A program made the translations under genes and the position numbers. From Caldifarciminota bacterium UBA5631 (lineage in GTDB: Bacteria > Hydrothermota > Hydrothermia > UBA1063): a DNA stretch of 40,407 nucleotides. The stretch lies in NCBI GenBank assembly GCA_002421425.1, contig DIJZ01000016.1:1-40407 (forward strand), written 5' to 3'. Below are positions 1 through 10,100 of the stretch, piece after piece. Numbering within the stretch: the stretch's first letter is position 1; each line of letters starts with the position of its first letter. The notes beneath the pieces were generated by a model. The model did no database searches and was not told the origin of the DNA. It saw only the letters and a list, made by a program, of their open reading frames with translations.

Positions 1-14
1 CGCACGCAGTGAGA

Positions 15-43
15 TTGAAAAATCGAACCAGAGGCTTTAAAAG
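15..43 (+). promoter_or_regulatory. Possible promoter for the aldehyde ferredoxin oxidoreductase unit
   Basis: A TTGAAA box (15-20) is followed after 17 nt by TAAAAG (38-43), a four-of-six match to the -10 consensus. The -10 box lies 11 nt before the ATG at 55, and no Shine-Dalgarno site is seen upstream of that ATG. The window starts only 14 nt before the -35 box, so an upstream gene or a better promoter cannot be excluded. Confidence 0.3.
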
Positions 44-54
44 TTTACTGATAT

Positions 55-1890
55 ATGGAAATGAATCCGTTAAAGATCCTGCTAATAGATCTCACTAAGG
101 AAGCAGTGCGAGAAATGGAGGTGAATCAAAGCGACGTTAAACTCTATTTGGGTGGAAAGGGACTTGCGTACAAAATTCTCTTAGAACAGGCCGCAACTGG
201 TGTAGATCCGCTCTCAGAAGAGAATGTAATTGCCTTTATGACGGGACTTGTCACGGGTTCCGGTGCCCCCTTATCGGGGAGGTTTACGGCGGTTTCAAAA
301 TCGCCGTTAACGGAACTTTATGGTGCCTCAAGCTGTGGAGGCCCTTTTGGTGTTGCCTTAAGAACCGCAGGATATATGGGCCTTGTGGTAAAAGGGAAGT
401 CAAAAGAACCCGTAAAAATTGAAGTAAATCCCAGAGGTATAATATTTGAACCAGCGAAACACCTATGGGGAAAATTGACAGGAGAATGCCAGACTTCGTT
501 AAATCTGGGGCCACACGATGGTGCTCTTGTCATAGGTCCAGCTGGAGAAAACCTTGTTAAGTTTGCCAATATTCGATCAGGTGACAGATTCTTAGGAAGA
601 CTCGGATTTGGAGCGGTTCTTGGGTCCAAAAATGTAAAAGCCATTGTAATTAGGGGTGGAGTTTATAAGATAAATCCAACAAATCCAGAAGTTTTCGCCA
701 GAATCAAAAAAGTGGCCCTAAGAAGAATTCAAACCAATAATTTCACGGAACTTTACAGAAAATATGGTACAAATACCAATATGTTTTTCTCAAAAGAATC
801 ATCCATTCTGCCCGTCAGGAACTTCTCAAGCGAAATTATGCCTGAAGAAGTTTCGGATATTTCTGGACCCTACCTTGAGGAACGGTACGAAACAAAACCG
901 AGGCCATGTTCCATGTGCTCGCTGATATGTGGGCATAAAACCAGAATAGGCGGACATGAATATAATGTCCCCGAATATGAAACAATGGCGCTTTTTGGCC
1001 CGAACTGTGGAATTTTCGACTTTGAAAAGATAGTAGAATTCAACGAAATCTGTAATGAATTGGGGCTTGATACTATGAGTTCAGCAGTTACTATTTCTTT
1101 CCTCATGGAAGCAAAGGAAAACGAACTTATTGACTCGAACCTACGTTTTGGTGATCCCAACGGCATTCTCGAATTCCTTCCCAAGATTGCTTATAAAGAA
1201 GGTCTGGGAGCTGAAGCAGCTAACGGAACAAAATACCTATCAGAGAAATACGGAGGAAAAGAGTTTGCAATGCACGTCAAGGGTCTAGAACTTGCCGCCT
1301 ACAATCCAAAAAACTCTGTCGGACAGGGACTTGCGTATGCCGTTGCAAACCGTGGGGGATGCCACCTCTCCGCGCCGGTTTTCATAGTCGAGGCGTACCT
1401 CAAATACCTGAATCCGCGCAGTCCAAAAAGCAAGGCCTATATTGTGGCCTTTCTTGAGAACCTGTTTAATGTTATAAATTCCATGGGAATTTGCATCTTT
1501 ACATCCTTTGCTTACATTCTAGAAAACAGGCTAATCAAAACAACACCTGCCTTTCTCGTAAGGACCTTTATGCAATTACTGCCCAGAATATCAACAAGTT
1601 TTCTGGATATTTCCCTCTACAGAAATCTACTCGAAGCAATCACTGGTATGAAATTCTCTCGTAAAGACCTTTTGAAGGTGGGAGAGAGAATCCACATTCT
1701 GGAAAGATATATGAACGTTCGTGAAGGTGTTTCGAAAGAACTTGATACCCTCCCCGAAAGATTATTGAAAGGTACTAAAGCAATTCCACTGGAGAAAATG
1801 CTTCGTGATTATTATAGAATAAGGGGTTATGATAACCAGGGAAAACCACAAATAGACATTTTAAGGAGCCTCAAAATTGATATTTCTTGA
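55..1890 (+). CDS. Aldehyde ferredoxin oxidoreductase family tungsten/molybdopterin enzyme
   Basis: This 611-residue protein has the usual length of the AOR family, which oxidises aldehydes to acids with ferredoxin as acceptor using a bis-pterin tungsten or molybdenum cofactor in the cytoplasm. The N-terminal AOR domain is recognisable (GGKGLAYKILLEQ, then the segment around GRFTAVSKSPLTELYG). The cluster ligands are visible as C285-x2-C288-x3-C292, with the distant fourth Cys at C480 in NSMGIC. The first pterin-contact motif is NELGLDT near residue 338. At the second, the Asp usual in characterised AORs (DxxGL-C/D) appears as Asn475. Substrate cannot be told from sequence. ATG at 55 or 61 could be the start; neither has a clear ribosome-binding site. 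The 3' end overlaps the photolyase gene by 14 nt. Confidence 0.9.
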   Translation: MEMNPLKILLIDLTKEAVREMEVNQSDVKLYLGGKGLAYKILLEQAATGVDPLSEENVIAFMTGLVTGSGAPLSGRFTAVSKSPLTELYGASSCGGPFGVALRTAGYMGLVVKGKSKEPVKIEVNPRGIIFEPAKHLWGKLTGECQTSLNLGPHDGALVIGPAGENLVKFANIRSGDRFLGRLGFGAVLGSKNVKAIVIRGGVYKINPTNPEVFARIKKVALRRIQTNNFTELYRKYGTNTNMFFSKESSILPVRNFSSEIMPEEVSDISGPYLEERYETKPRPCSMCSLICGHKTRIGGHEYNVPEYETMALFGPNCGIFDFEKIVEFNEICNELGLDTMSSAVTISFLMEAKENELIDSNLRFGDPNGILEFLPKIAYKEGLGAEAANGTKYLSEKYGGKEFAMHVKGLELAAYNPKNSVGQGLAYAVANRGGCHLSAPVFIVEAYLKYLNPRSPKSKAYIVAFLENLFNVINSMGICIFTSFAYILENRLIKTTPAFLVRTFMQLLPRISTSFLDISLYRNLLEAITGMKFSRKDLLKVGERIHILERYMNVREGVSKELDTLPERLLKGTKAIPLEKMLRDYYRIRGYDNQGKPQIDILRSLKIDIS

Positions 1891-3229
1891 TCGTATTCAG
1901 AAAGTGAAGGACTCAACTTCAAAACCCGATTCCGTTCTATACTGGATGCAGGGTGCCTTTCGGACTCATTATAACTACAGCCTTGAGTTTGCAATACGTA
2001 TGGCAAAGGAATATAAATTGCCTCTGACGGTCCTGATCATAGTAGATTTTTCTTATCCTGAGGCAAATGCGAGAACTATGAAGTTTTTTCTCGATGGAAT
2101 AAAAGACGTAGTTGACAACTTGAAAGAAAGACGCATTCCTGTTCATGTCCGCAGAGGAAGCTTTGTTGAAGTCTTCAAAAGTTATTACGAGAAACCATCA
2201 CTTATAGTTACGGATAAACCATATATGCCAAAGACCATCAATCTTCATCGTGCAGTGTATAGGAATCTTGATGCACAAATCTACGAAGTTGATTCTAATT
2301 TGGTAGTTCCGGCCAATCTAAGCAGTGAAAAGAAGGAAGCAGGAGCTTACACCATAAGACCAAAAATACTCAAGTTTTTGAACAAATTCTCCAGGGATTT
2401 CCAGATGGAAACATACAATGGAGCCCGGATCGAAACCATTCTGGAAGTGGACCTGGAAAAACAATCGGAACTAAAAGAAATAATGAAGGGAACATCTCCA
2501 CCTCCAGCTCCCTATAAAGGAGGCGAAATTGAAGCGTCAAAAGTACTCAAAGAATTCCTGGAGACAAAGTTTCATTATTACTCAAAACTGCGAGGAGATC
2601 CTTCCGTGGACGTGGAATCAAACCTCAGCCCTTACCTGCATTACGGGCATATTAGCCCCGTTATGATTCTAAAAGAAGCCTCAAAGGTAGATACTTCAGC
2701 GGATAACTTCGATTCCCTGTTAGAACAGCTGGTGATTCGTCGAGAACTTGCGCACAATTTCACACTTTTCTCTGGTAATTTGGAAGACTTGCAAACTATA
2801 CTGCCTGGTTGGGCATTCAAGACTCTCCTGGAACACCAAAAAGATCAGCGAGAATACTTGTACACTGTTTGTGAACTTGAGGAGGGAAAAACTCACGACA
2901 AATACTGGAATGCAGCCCAAACGGAACTTGTAGGCAGAGGCAAAATCCACAATTATATGAGAATGTACTGGGGAAAGAAGATCATTGAGTGGACTGGAAG
3001 TATTGCAGATGCGTACCGAACAATGATTTCCCTTAACAATAAATATGCTCTCGACGGACGCGATCCGAACAGCTATGCTGGAATTGCATGGTGCTTTGGA
3101 CTCCATGATAGGCCTTTTATGGAAAGGAATATCTTCGGTAAGGTGAGATATATGTCTGCAAAAGGCCTTGAGAGGAAGTTTGAAATGCAAAAATATATAG
3201 AAAGGATTATGAAACAATATGCATTGTAG
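1877..3229 (+). CDS. Class II deoxyribodipyrimidine (CPD) photolyase
   Basis: This 450-residue flavoprotein is predicted to use light and reduced FAD to split cyclobutane pyrimidine dimers in DNA. The N-terminal Rossmann-like antenna half begins around YWMQGAFRTHYNYSLEFA. The C-terminal FAD-binding half carries the class II signature stretches RRELAHNF (about 290), HDKYWNAAQTELV (about 340), GKIHNYMRMYWGKKI, ALDGRDPNSYAG and HDRPFMERNIFGKVRYM. The start is TTG at 1877: AAGGAG at 1863-1868 is well spaced from it, and the reading begins at the expected family N-terminus. It overlaps the AOR stop by 14 nt and the next gene by 11 nt, so the three are probably cotranscribed. A photolyase implies at least occasional exposure to light or UV. 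Confidence 0.93.
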   Translation: MIFLDRIQKVKDSTSKPDSVLYWMQGAFRTHYNYSLEFAIRMAKEYKLPLTVLIIVDFSYPEANARTMKFFLDGIKDVVDNLKERRIPVHVRRGSFVEVFKSYYEKPSLIVTDKPYMPKTINLHRAVYRNLDAQIYEVDSNLVVPANLSSEKKEAGAYTIRPKILKFLNKFSRDFQMETYNGARIETILEVDLEKQSELKEIMKGTSPPPAPYKGGEIEASKVLKEFLETKFHYYSKLRGDPSVDVESNLSPYLHYGHISPVMILKEASKVDTSADNFDSLLEQLVIRRELAHNFTLFSGNLEDLQTILPGWAFKTLLEHQKDQREYLYTVCELEEGKTHDKYWNAAQTELVGRGKIHNYMRMYWGKKIIEWTGSIADAYRTMISLNNKYALDGRDPNSYAGIAWCFGLHDRPFMERNIFGKVRYMSAKGLERKFEMQKYIERIMKQYAL

Positions 3230-4151
3230 GCCAAGAATAGTTCTAAGCAAATGCATAAATCTTGAAGCAGTCAGGTATAATGGTGGAATAGTTTCCGATG
3301 ATTTCATAAGAAAACTTGGAACTTACGTTGACTTCATTCCAGTATGCCCAGAAGTTTCCATCGGAATGGGAATACCAAGACCTCCAGTAATTCTAGCAAA
3401 AGGAGACAACAACACCATCAGGATGTTAGAGCCAAGGACATTTATTGACTACACCGAGAACATGATGCAATTTTCAAAGGAGTTTCTCAAGGATTTAAAA
3501 GATGTGGATGGCTTCCTTTTCAAGGCAAAATCACCCAGCTGCGGAGTTCAAGATTGTTATGTCTATGATACCGATAGAAAAAAAATCCTTGGTCGTACAT
3601 CTGGACTCTTTGCAAAGACGGCCGCAGAATTGTTTCCAGAATTACCCATAGAAGATGAGGCGCGGCTTCGAGATTACTGGCTCAAATATCATTTCCTTAC
3701 GAGAATATTTGCTTTTTGTGATCTCAGGAATAATTTCATTGAAGCAAAAACTATCAGGGAGATGTTACACTTCCATACACGCTACAAGTATCTCTTGATG
3801 CTCTATAACCAAAAAAAGCTTAAAGAAATGGGGAATCTGCTTGCGAACTGGAAACATCCTGGTTTAAAAGGCGTAAAGGCCGCTTACTGCATCCTATTCA
3901 AAAAAGCATTCCAGAGAAAGCCGCCCATCAGATCCCACTATAATGTGATGGAACATATGTTTGGACATTTCTCCGACAAATTGAACCGCGCTGAGAAAAT
4001 CCACTTCAGGGCCCTGCTTCAGAAATTTTCGGGGGAAAGGGTCGTATTTACGACGTTACTTGAAATTTTTAGGCAATTTACGTACAGGTTTGATGACAGC
4101 TTCCTCGCTGAACAGGTATACCTGTATCCTTTTCCAGTTGAACTGGAGTAG
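3219..4151 (+). CDS. DUF523-DUF1722 domain protein (YbgA-related)
   Basis: This 310-residue protein fuses an N-terminal DUF523 domain to a C-terminal DUF1722 domain. DUF523 (about 1-150) shows SKC near residue 12, CPEVSIGMGIPRPPV and the SPSCG motif. DUF1722 (about 165-305) shows the RYKYLLMLYNQKKLKEMG segment. The biochemical role of either domain is not established. Conserved cysteines in the first half suggest metal or cluster binding, which is inference. The E. coli DUF1722 gene ybgA lies next to the photolyase gene phr, and the same adjacency is seen here with an 11-nt overlap, which supports a shared DNA-damage or light-related role. No strong ribosome-binding site is seen, so expression is probably coupled to the photolyase gene. 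Confidence 0.85.
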   Translation: MHCRPRIVLSKCINLEAVRYNGGIVSDDFIRKLGTYVDFIPVCPEVSIGMGIPRPPVILAKGDNNTIRMLEPRTFIDYTENMMQFSKEFLKDLKDVDGFLFKAKSPSCGVQDCYVYDTDRKKILGRTSGLFAKTAAELFPELPIEDEARLRDYWLKYHFLTRIFAFCDLRNNFIEAKTIREMLHFHTRYKYLLMLYNQKKLKEMGNLLANWKHPGLKGVKAAYCILFKKAFQRKPPIRSHYNVMEHMFGHFSDKLNRAEKIHFRALLQKFSGERVVFTTLLEIFRQFTYRFDDSFLAEQVYLYPFPVELE

Positions 4152-4185
4152 CACAACTACCCTGGCGGTCGATTTTAAACTTTTC

Positions 4186-4214
4186 TTGAAAATCCCCGCT
4201 AATGTTACTACAAT
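4186..4214 (+). promoter_or_regulatory. Sigma-70-type promoter for the secreted propeller protein
   Basis: TTGAAA (4186-4191), a 17-nt spacer and TACAAT (4209-4214) match the consensus at five of six positions each. The start point would fall near 4221, exactly at the GGAGGTGA ribosome-binding site (4221-4228), giving a leader of only about 11 nt before the ATG at 4232. Confidence 0.65.
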
Positions 4215-4231
4215 TAAATGGGAGGTGAGTT

Positions 4232-7081
4232 ATGCAAAAGCTTATAGTTGCTTTTCTCGCCATCTCATTCGCAAGTCTTAACGGCGAGTCAATATTGCGG
4301 ATTCTCCCGTTACCCGGATATTCCAACGGCTATTATGCCTACGGCCTTGCCTTTGACGGAACTTACCTCTGGATCGGTGACGACTACGATGGAATGATAT
4401 ACAAAATGGATACCCTTGGAAATGTTGTGGGGTCCTTTATGGGGATCTCCGGTTCAAACCACGGTCTCGCATGGGATGGACAGGGCATCTGGTGCGCGGG
4501 GGATTACTCTGCAAACTTCCTTATAAAGTTCAGTACATCGGGAAATCGTATCGATTCTATCGCAGAAAGCTGGCAGTATATTGGAGGAATTGGGTACGAT
4601 GGCAATCACATCATGGTCACTGTATACTATCCAAACACCCGCAACAATATATACCTTCTTAACCCAGCCACCGGGCAGGTAGTTGATACAATTTCCTCAC
4701 CTGGAACGCAACCACAGGGAATAGCCTTTGATGGTCAATATGTCTGGGTCGTAATGGATGACAACGATGGAGACCCAGAGAGGGTATGGAAGATTAACCC
4801 GGTTACTAATGATACTTTGATGAGCTTTCCGGTGCCTACGACGAGCCCAAGGGGTCTTGCCTGGGACGGTTCTTGCCTCTGGCTAATCGCAAGAAATTCG
4901 GGTGGGCCAGGTTGTGCAGCCTTCAAGATAGATCCCTATGGTGGTGGAGTCCCTGAAATTTCCATAAATACGAATTCCTGCAACTTTGGTGATGTGATAG
5001 TAGGAACCGCTGAGACTCTAATAATTGTTTGCACAAACACAGGAAATGGTAATCTATTAATAGACTCCACAGCAAACAGCAATCCGGCATTTTCTGTGAA
5101 CAACACTTTTCCAATTACACTGCAACCTGCACATTCTTGCAGCCTTTTCGTATCATTCTCTCCTGCAGTAAGTGGCCTCCATTCTGACATTCTGTACATA
5201 TACTCAAATGACCCCCTGCATCCCATCGTCCAGGTTACTCTTCAGGGTAACGGGATGTATGCCGGACAGGATATTAATCTACCCGATACTGTTTTATCCT
5301 GGGGAAATATGCGCACACAAGGTTCAAAGAGAAAATGGCTGACCGTAATGAATGTTGGTTCTTCAGTCTTGACGATAGATAGTGTCAAAATCTCTACGGA
5401 CATTTTCGGAACTTCCGCGACGTTCCCCGTTGATATCAACCCATCTTCTCAAATGAAACTCGATGTATGGTTCGCGCCAGTTACGGCAGGGGTATATCAG
5501 GAAACTCTCTATATTTATAGCAACGACCCTGATGAAGAAGTTCTTCATGTACACCTCACCGGAAATGGCGTAGATACAACCTTTGCAGGTGGAGACATGA
5601 TATGGTACTATCAGGCGCGAGGAGGTTCTGTTTATAATCATATAAGATCAATAAAATCTATCCCTGACGTTAACAACGATGGAAAAGACGATGCAGTGGC
5701 AGTCTCAGAAAATGATACCCTTTACCTGATTCACGGGAACGGATACCAGGAAGGCGATGTTTTGTGGAGGTTTGCAGATAAAACCTGTTACACTGAGCGT
5801 GGTCTTGTGGTAGTGCCTGATCTTAATGGGGATGGATTCTACGACGTTGCTCTTGGAACAGTATGGGGAAGTAGAAAAGTATATGCCATTTCTGGAAAAA
5901 ACGGCAGCGTAATCTGGCAATATGACACTCATCAGTATGGTCAGGGAGGCTGGGTATATGAAGTCTCTTACGCCCCAGACCTGAATGGAGATGGAAAGGT
6001 AGAAATCCTTGCTGCAACCGGAAATGACGCTTACAACACAGGGCCAAAAAGGGTGTTTATGTTCAGCGGAGCCACAGGTGATATACTCTGGCAAAGGGAT
6101 CTCGGCTACTCCGTATTTTCAGTCAGAGCTGTTGGAGACATAAACAATGACGGGTATCCTGAGTTTGCTGCAGGAACTGCTGATGGTGGAAGCTATGCAT
6201 ACTGGGTGTACCTTCTTAACGGAGTGAACGGGAATCCAATCTGGAGCAACAATCTAAGCGGAGCTGTGTGGACCGTTGTCCCAATTCAAGATATAAATGA
6301 TGACGGAATCCCTGATATTGCAGCAGGATTAGGCAACGGTCAGGTTATTGCATTGAATGGAAGTAATGGAAATGTCTTCTGGACCTATACAACAGGTGGG
6401 ATTGTGACAGACCTCAATATCCTTCAGGATGTGAATGGAAATGCATATTGCGAGCTAATGCCCTCAGGTGCAGCAGTTCCCAATTTCACTGCAATTGATT
6501 CCAGGACCGGAAGTGCTATCTGGACCTTCCCGTCAGGGGATGCTGTTTTCAGTATGGTTGCGATCCCGGACATAAATGGTGACGGCTTTTCTGACGTAAT
6601 TGGCGGTACTGGATACAATGTAAACAGGCTCGTGTTGATTGATGGCGTCTCTGGCCAGGTTATATGGAGCAAAACAATGCAGAGTCCAGTAGAGTCAGTA
6701 TTCCCCATCGAGGATATAGATGGCGACGGCTCCTTTGATATTCTGGCTGGACTTCGAAATGGCGATATCCTCTGCGTCGCTTCAGGCTTTGTTTCTGAAA
6801 TTCCTGAAAATCCCGGGAGGATCCGTTTTGAAGTTGAACTAATGCCATCTATTTTTAGAGAACTGACATTTCTATCCATTAATTTACCTGCTGAAGAAAG
6901 AGTTCAGGTCGATCTATTCGACGTCACAGGACGACACGCACTACGAGGTCTGGATCAAAGAATACCGGCAGGAAACCATAAGATTCCCTTAAATCTGCGT
7001 TCTGCTAAACCAGGTGTATATTTCGTGAGGATCACAGCAGGTAAAAGAATTTCTACAGTACGAATATTGAAGATTAACTAA
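4232..7081 (+). CDS. Secreted multidomain beta-propeller protein with T9SS-like sorting tail
   Basis: This 949-residue predicted cell-surface or extracellular protein starts with a signal peptide (MQKLIVAFLAISFASLNG). Residues 20-240 hold repeated blade motifs (GLAFDGTYLWIGD, GLAWDGQGIWCAG, GIAFDGQYVWVV), suggesting a propeller. Two Ig-like repeats of the choice-of-anchor-D/ASH type follow (about 243-345 and 346-452), each ending in IYSNDP and GNG segments. Residues 455-855 are an FG-GAP/PQQ-like propeller with repeated D-x-N-x-D-G motifs that probably bind calcium. The last 75 residues end in KPGVYFVRI, the G-V-Y-F tail of T9SS cargo. GGAGGTGA at 4221 fixes the ATG. No enzymatic motif was found, so binding or adhesion is the likely role. 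It has its own promoter and appears monocistronic. Confidence 0.8.
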   Translation: MQKLIVAFLAISFASLNGESILRILPLPGYSNGYYAYGLAFDGTYLWIGDDYDGMIYKMDTLGNVVGSFMGISGSNHGLAWDGQGIWCAGDYSANFLIKFSTSGNRIDSIAESWQYIGGIGYDGNHIMVTVYYPNTRNNIYLLNPATGQVVDTISSPGTQPQGIAFDGQYVWVVMDDNDGDPERVWKINPVTNDTLMSFPVPTTSPRGLAWDGSCLWLIARNSGGPGCAAFKIDPYGGGVPEISINTNSCNFGDVIVGTAETLIIVCTNTGNGNLLIDSTANSNPAFSVNNTFPITLQPAHSCSLFVSFSPAVSGLHSDILYIYSNDPLHPIVQVTLQGNGMYAGQDINLPDTVLSWGNMRTQGSKRKWLTVMNVGSSVLTIDSVKISTDIFGTSATFPVDINPSSQMKLDVWFAPVTAGVYQETLYIYSNDPDEEVLHVHLTGNGVDTTFAGGDMIWYYQARGGSVYNHIRSIKSIPDVNNDGKDDAVAVSENDTLYLIHGNGYQEGDVLWRFADKTCYTERGLVVVPDLNGDGFYDVALGTVWGSRKVYAISGKNGSVIWQYDTHQYGQGGWVYEVSYAPDLNGDGKVEILAATGNDAYNTGPKRVFMFSGATGDILWQRDLGYSVFSVRAVGDINNDGYPEFAAGTADGGSYAYWVYLLNGVNGNPIWSNNLSGAVWTVVPIQDINDDGIPDIAAGLGNGQVIALNGSNGNVFWTYTTGGIVTDLNILQDVNGNAYCELMPSGAAVPNFTAIDSRTGSAIWTFPSGDAVFSMVAIPDINGDGFSDVIGGTGYNVNRLVLIDGVSGQVIWSKTMQSPVESVFPIEDIDGDGSFDILAGLRNGDILCVASGFVSEIPENPGRIRFEVELMPSIFRELTFLSINLPAEERVQVDLFDVTGRHALRGLDQRIPAGNHKIPLNLRSAKPGVYFVRITAGKRISTVRILKIN

Positions 7082-7129
7082 ATAACGGTACTATTGAATA
7101 TTGCTGGGCACTGTAGAGACAGGAGCAAG

Positions 7130-10100
7130 TCAAGGAAGGAAAGACTTAACCCTTTCTGCCCACCATAGTGAACCAATTTTTGTGAAGATTGAAATCGCTT
7201 TCTGATATAATTGCATCGACTCTCTTTGTTTTCGCCATTGTTTCAAACAATTTGCATATTCGAAATAAGTCTTCGCGAGATAAAAACGGTCTTTTTGCTT
7301 AATCAATATTGAGATAGCCTCTTTGAAGTGAGCCTCAGCTTCTTCAATTGATCCACTGGCTGCCTTAACTCTTCCTGCCAGCACGAGACTATCTGCAACC
7401 CTTGTTGCAACACTCATAGATCTGCTTTCACTCAAAATAGAATTCACCCTTCTTTCTAAAATGCTCTCTCCCTTTGCAAGCTGTAATTCAACGGCTACTA
7501 GTTTGAAATCAAGCTTAGTCAGATTATTATTACATCTCTTTATTACCATTTCTGCTTCAGCCAATGCACTCTCAGCCTTCTCCATGTCCCCCAATTCTAT
7601 GTACACTTTTGTCAGAGTAAGGTATACATCGATGTACTCCTCTGGAATATTCACATTCCTCAAAGATTCAATACTTTTAAGAGCACAGGACTCTGCTTCT
7701 CTAAAATCACCAATCATATAGTAGACTGCCCCTAAATTGTTCAAAGCCATTGCTTGCAGACGATTTAAGCCAGCTTCTTTTGCCATCCTCAAAGATCTTT
7801 TGAATCCTGCTAATGCTTTCTTCAGGTAGCCAAATTGCAGAAAAACATTACTCAGATTAATAGTGCATGTAATTTCAAGAACCTTATTTTTAAGCTGTCT
7901 AGCCATTTTTACAGTCCTTTGATTCAATTCAATTGCCCTCTCTGGCACACCAAGATTCCTGTAGAGCACTGCCAGAGAATTAACGGCATTGATCTCGTTA
8001 GAAAGATCCCCAACGAGGTGCAGAAGATTCACACTCTTTTCAATAAAAGATTTAGCCTTTTGAGCATCCCCCAGTTTCAAGAAAAAAGTAACCCCAAGAT
8101 TATAATATATCACCCCCTGAAGCCATAAATCTCCGGTCTTTTGCGCAATCTCCAGAGCTCTTTCATATAACTCAATTGACTGTTTTACGTTACCAAGGAT
8201 GAAGTACACATTACCAATATTTGCCAAAACCCTGGGATCCGCTTGTGTTTTATAAATCCTTTCCAGCATTTCGTAAGACTCTTTATAATACTTGAGCGCT
8301 TCTTCGTATCTTTCAGTTTCGAAGTATACGTTTCCGATATTCCTTAACACTTTTGCAACAAGGTCCTGTCTCTTTGCTTTACAGGCCAAATCTACTGCTT
8401 TCTCGAGATAGGAAAGAGCAATTCTATTCTTCCCAAGATCATGATAATTGAGCCCAATTCCGAGATAACAAAGAGCCATACCATCAACATCTCTCATCTG
8501 CTCAAAGATTCTATACGCATTTTCCATCTTCTCATTCGCATCAAAGTTCCTCCCCATGGAATTTAGGACATTCCCAACATAATAGGTGGCGTATGCTTCA
8601 CGAATCCGATCTCCAGCCGTCTGTGCAAGTCTCTGAGCTCTTTCATAATCGAGCAAAGCCTTTTCCGACTCTCCAATAAGCTGGTATATGTCGCCTCGCT
8701 TAACGAGTATGTCAGATTCTTTTAGCTCTTTGTCCTCGATGTTTTGAGATTTATGTAAACTGTCTATTGCCCACGTGTAGAACCTGATGGCATCATTATT
8801 GGCATATAAATTCTTCGCTTTGTCTGCAGCCTTTATCAAAAAATCATAAGCATTGTTAAAATCACACGCAAAATAGAAGTGTTGGGCGATCTCTTCCAGG
8901 TTCTCGGGTTGTCTTTCCTTTAGAACCTCCGCAACCCTGAGATGTAAGCCTTTCTTTTTTTCATCGTCAATCCTTTTGTAGATAGCATCTCTAAGTATTT
9001 CTTCCTGAAAATAGTGCGTGCCATTAGGGTCCTTGCTCAGGAACCCCAGCTCTACTAAACCTTCCAAAGCCGGTTCAACTTGATTTACAGAAAGACCTGA
9101 AATGTGCTCAAGAAGTTCAATTTTAAACGGTCTGCCAAATACTGACACAGTTTCAAGAATGTTTATGGATTCCTGATCAAGGGCAGAAATCTTCATATCG
9201 AGAATTGCTTCTATAGTTTCTGGCACTCTGAAGCCAATTTCTGTGTTAAATTCCCACTTGCCTTCTGCCCAGTAAACGTCCCCCGATCCAATCAAAGACT
9301 TTACGAGTTCGCATAAAATGTAAGGATTCCCTCCCCCTTTCGAAAAAATAAAATTTAAAAAGTAATCGGGTACATTCTGACCTAAAACATTCATAAGCAG
9401 CTGTCGAACATCGTCTTTTGTCAGTGGACTAAGTTCAATTTCGAGGAAAGAGGCCTCCATAGCTATATTTTTTAGAACTGAAATCAGTTGAGCTCCTCTC
9501 AACTCTTCAACTCGAGCAGCAAAAATAATTGCAACGTTCCTCCTGACCTCCGATTTTATTAAGTAATGTATAATGTCCAGGAAATATGAATCAGCCCACT
9601 GTATGTTATCGATGAATAAAAGGATTGGTGAATTCTGTGTTGCGATCTTAAAAATCTCTTCGACTGCATTGAATAACCTGAATTTGTCCACATAATAAGA
9701 GGGTTCCTCTTCATACACTTCACCAGGAATCGGATATAGTTTTGAAATCTCCGTCTTCAAATATGGGGACAAGAGTGTTGCAAACTTGCCATCTTCACTG
9801 AACAAAGATTTCAGGATTTCTCTTAGTGGGTAAAGAACTATGGACTGCGTAACTGGAGAGAGGGCTACTTCTATTTTTTTAAAGCCTGAAATTTGGGGAT
9901 ATCCTAGTACTTCTTTAATTAATCTTGTCTTCCCAACGCCTATTTCGCCTTTTACAAATACGACAGCACCATTTCCATCCCCCAAATTTTTGAGAAAATA
10001 CAAAATCTTTGATACTTCATCTATTCTTCCGATTAAGTCAGTAGGAGGAATTATAAGATTCTTCATTTTCTCAAGCACACCAACCCTATCCCTACCCTGA

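Noticed and set aside
2720..3307. Long minus-strand open frame opposite the photolyase
   Set aside because: It is a shadow of the photolyase gene; the plus frame has clear family motifs throughout.
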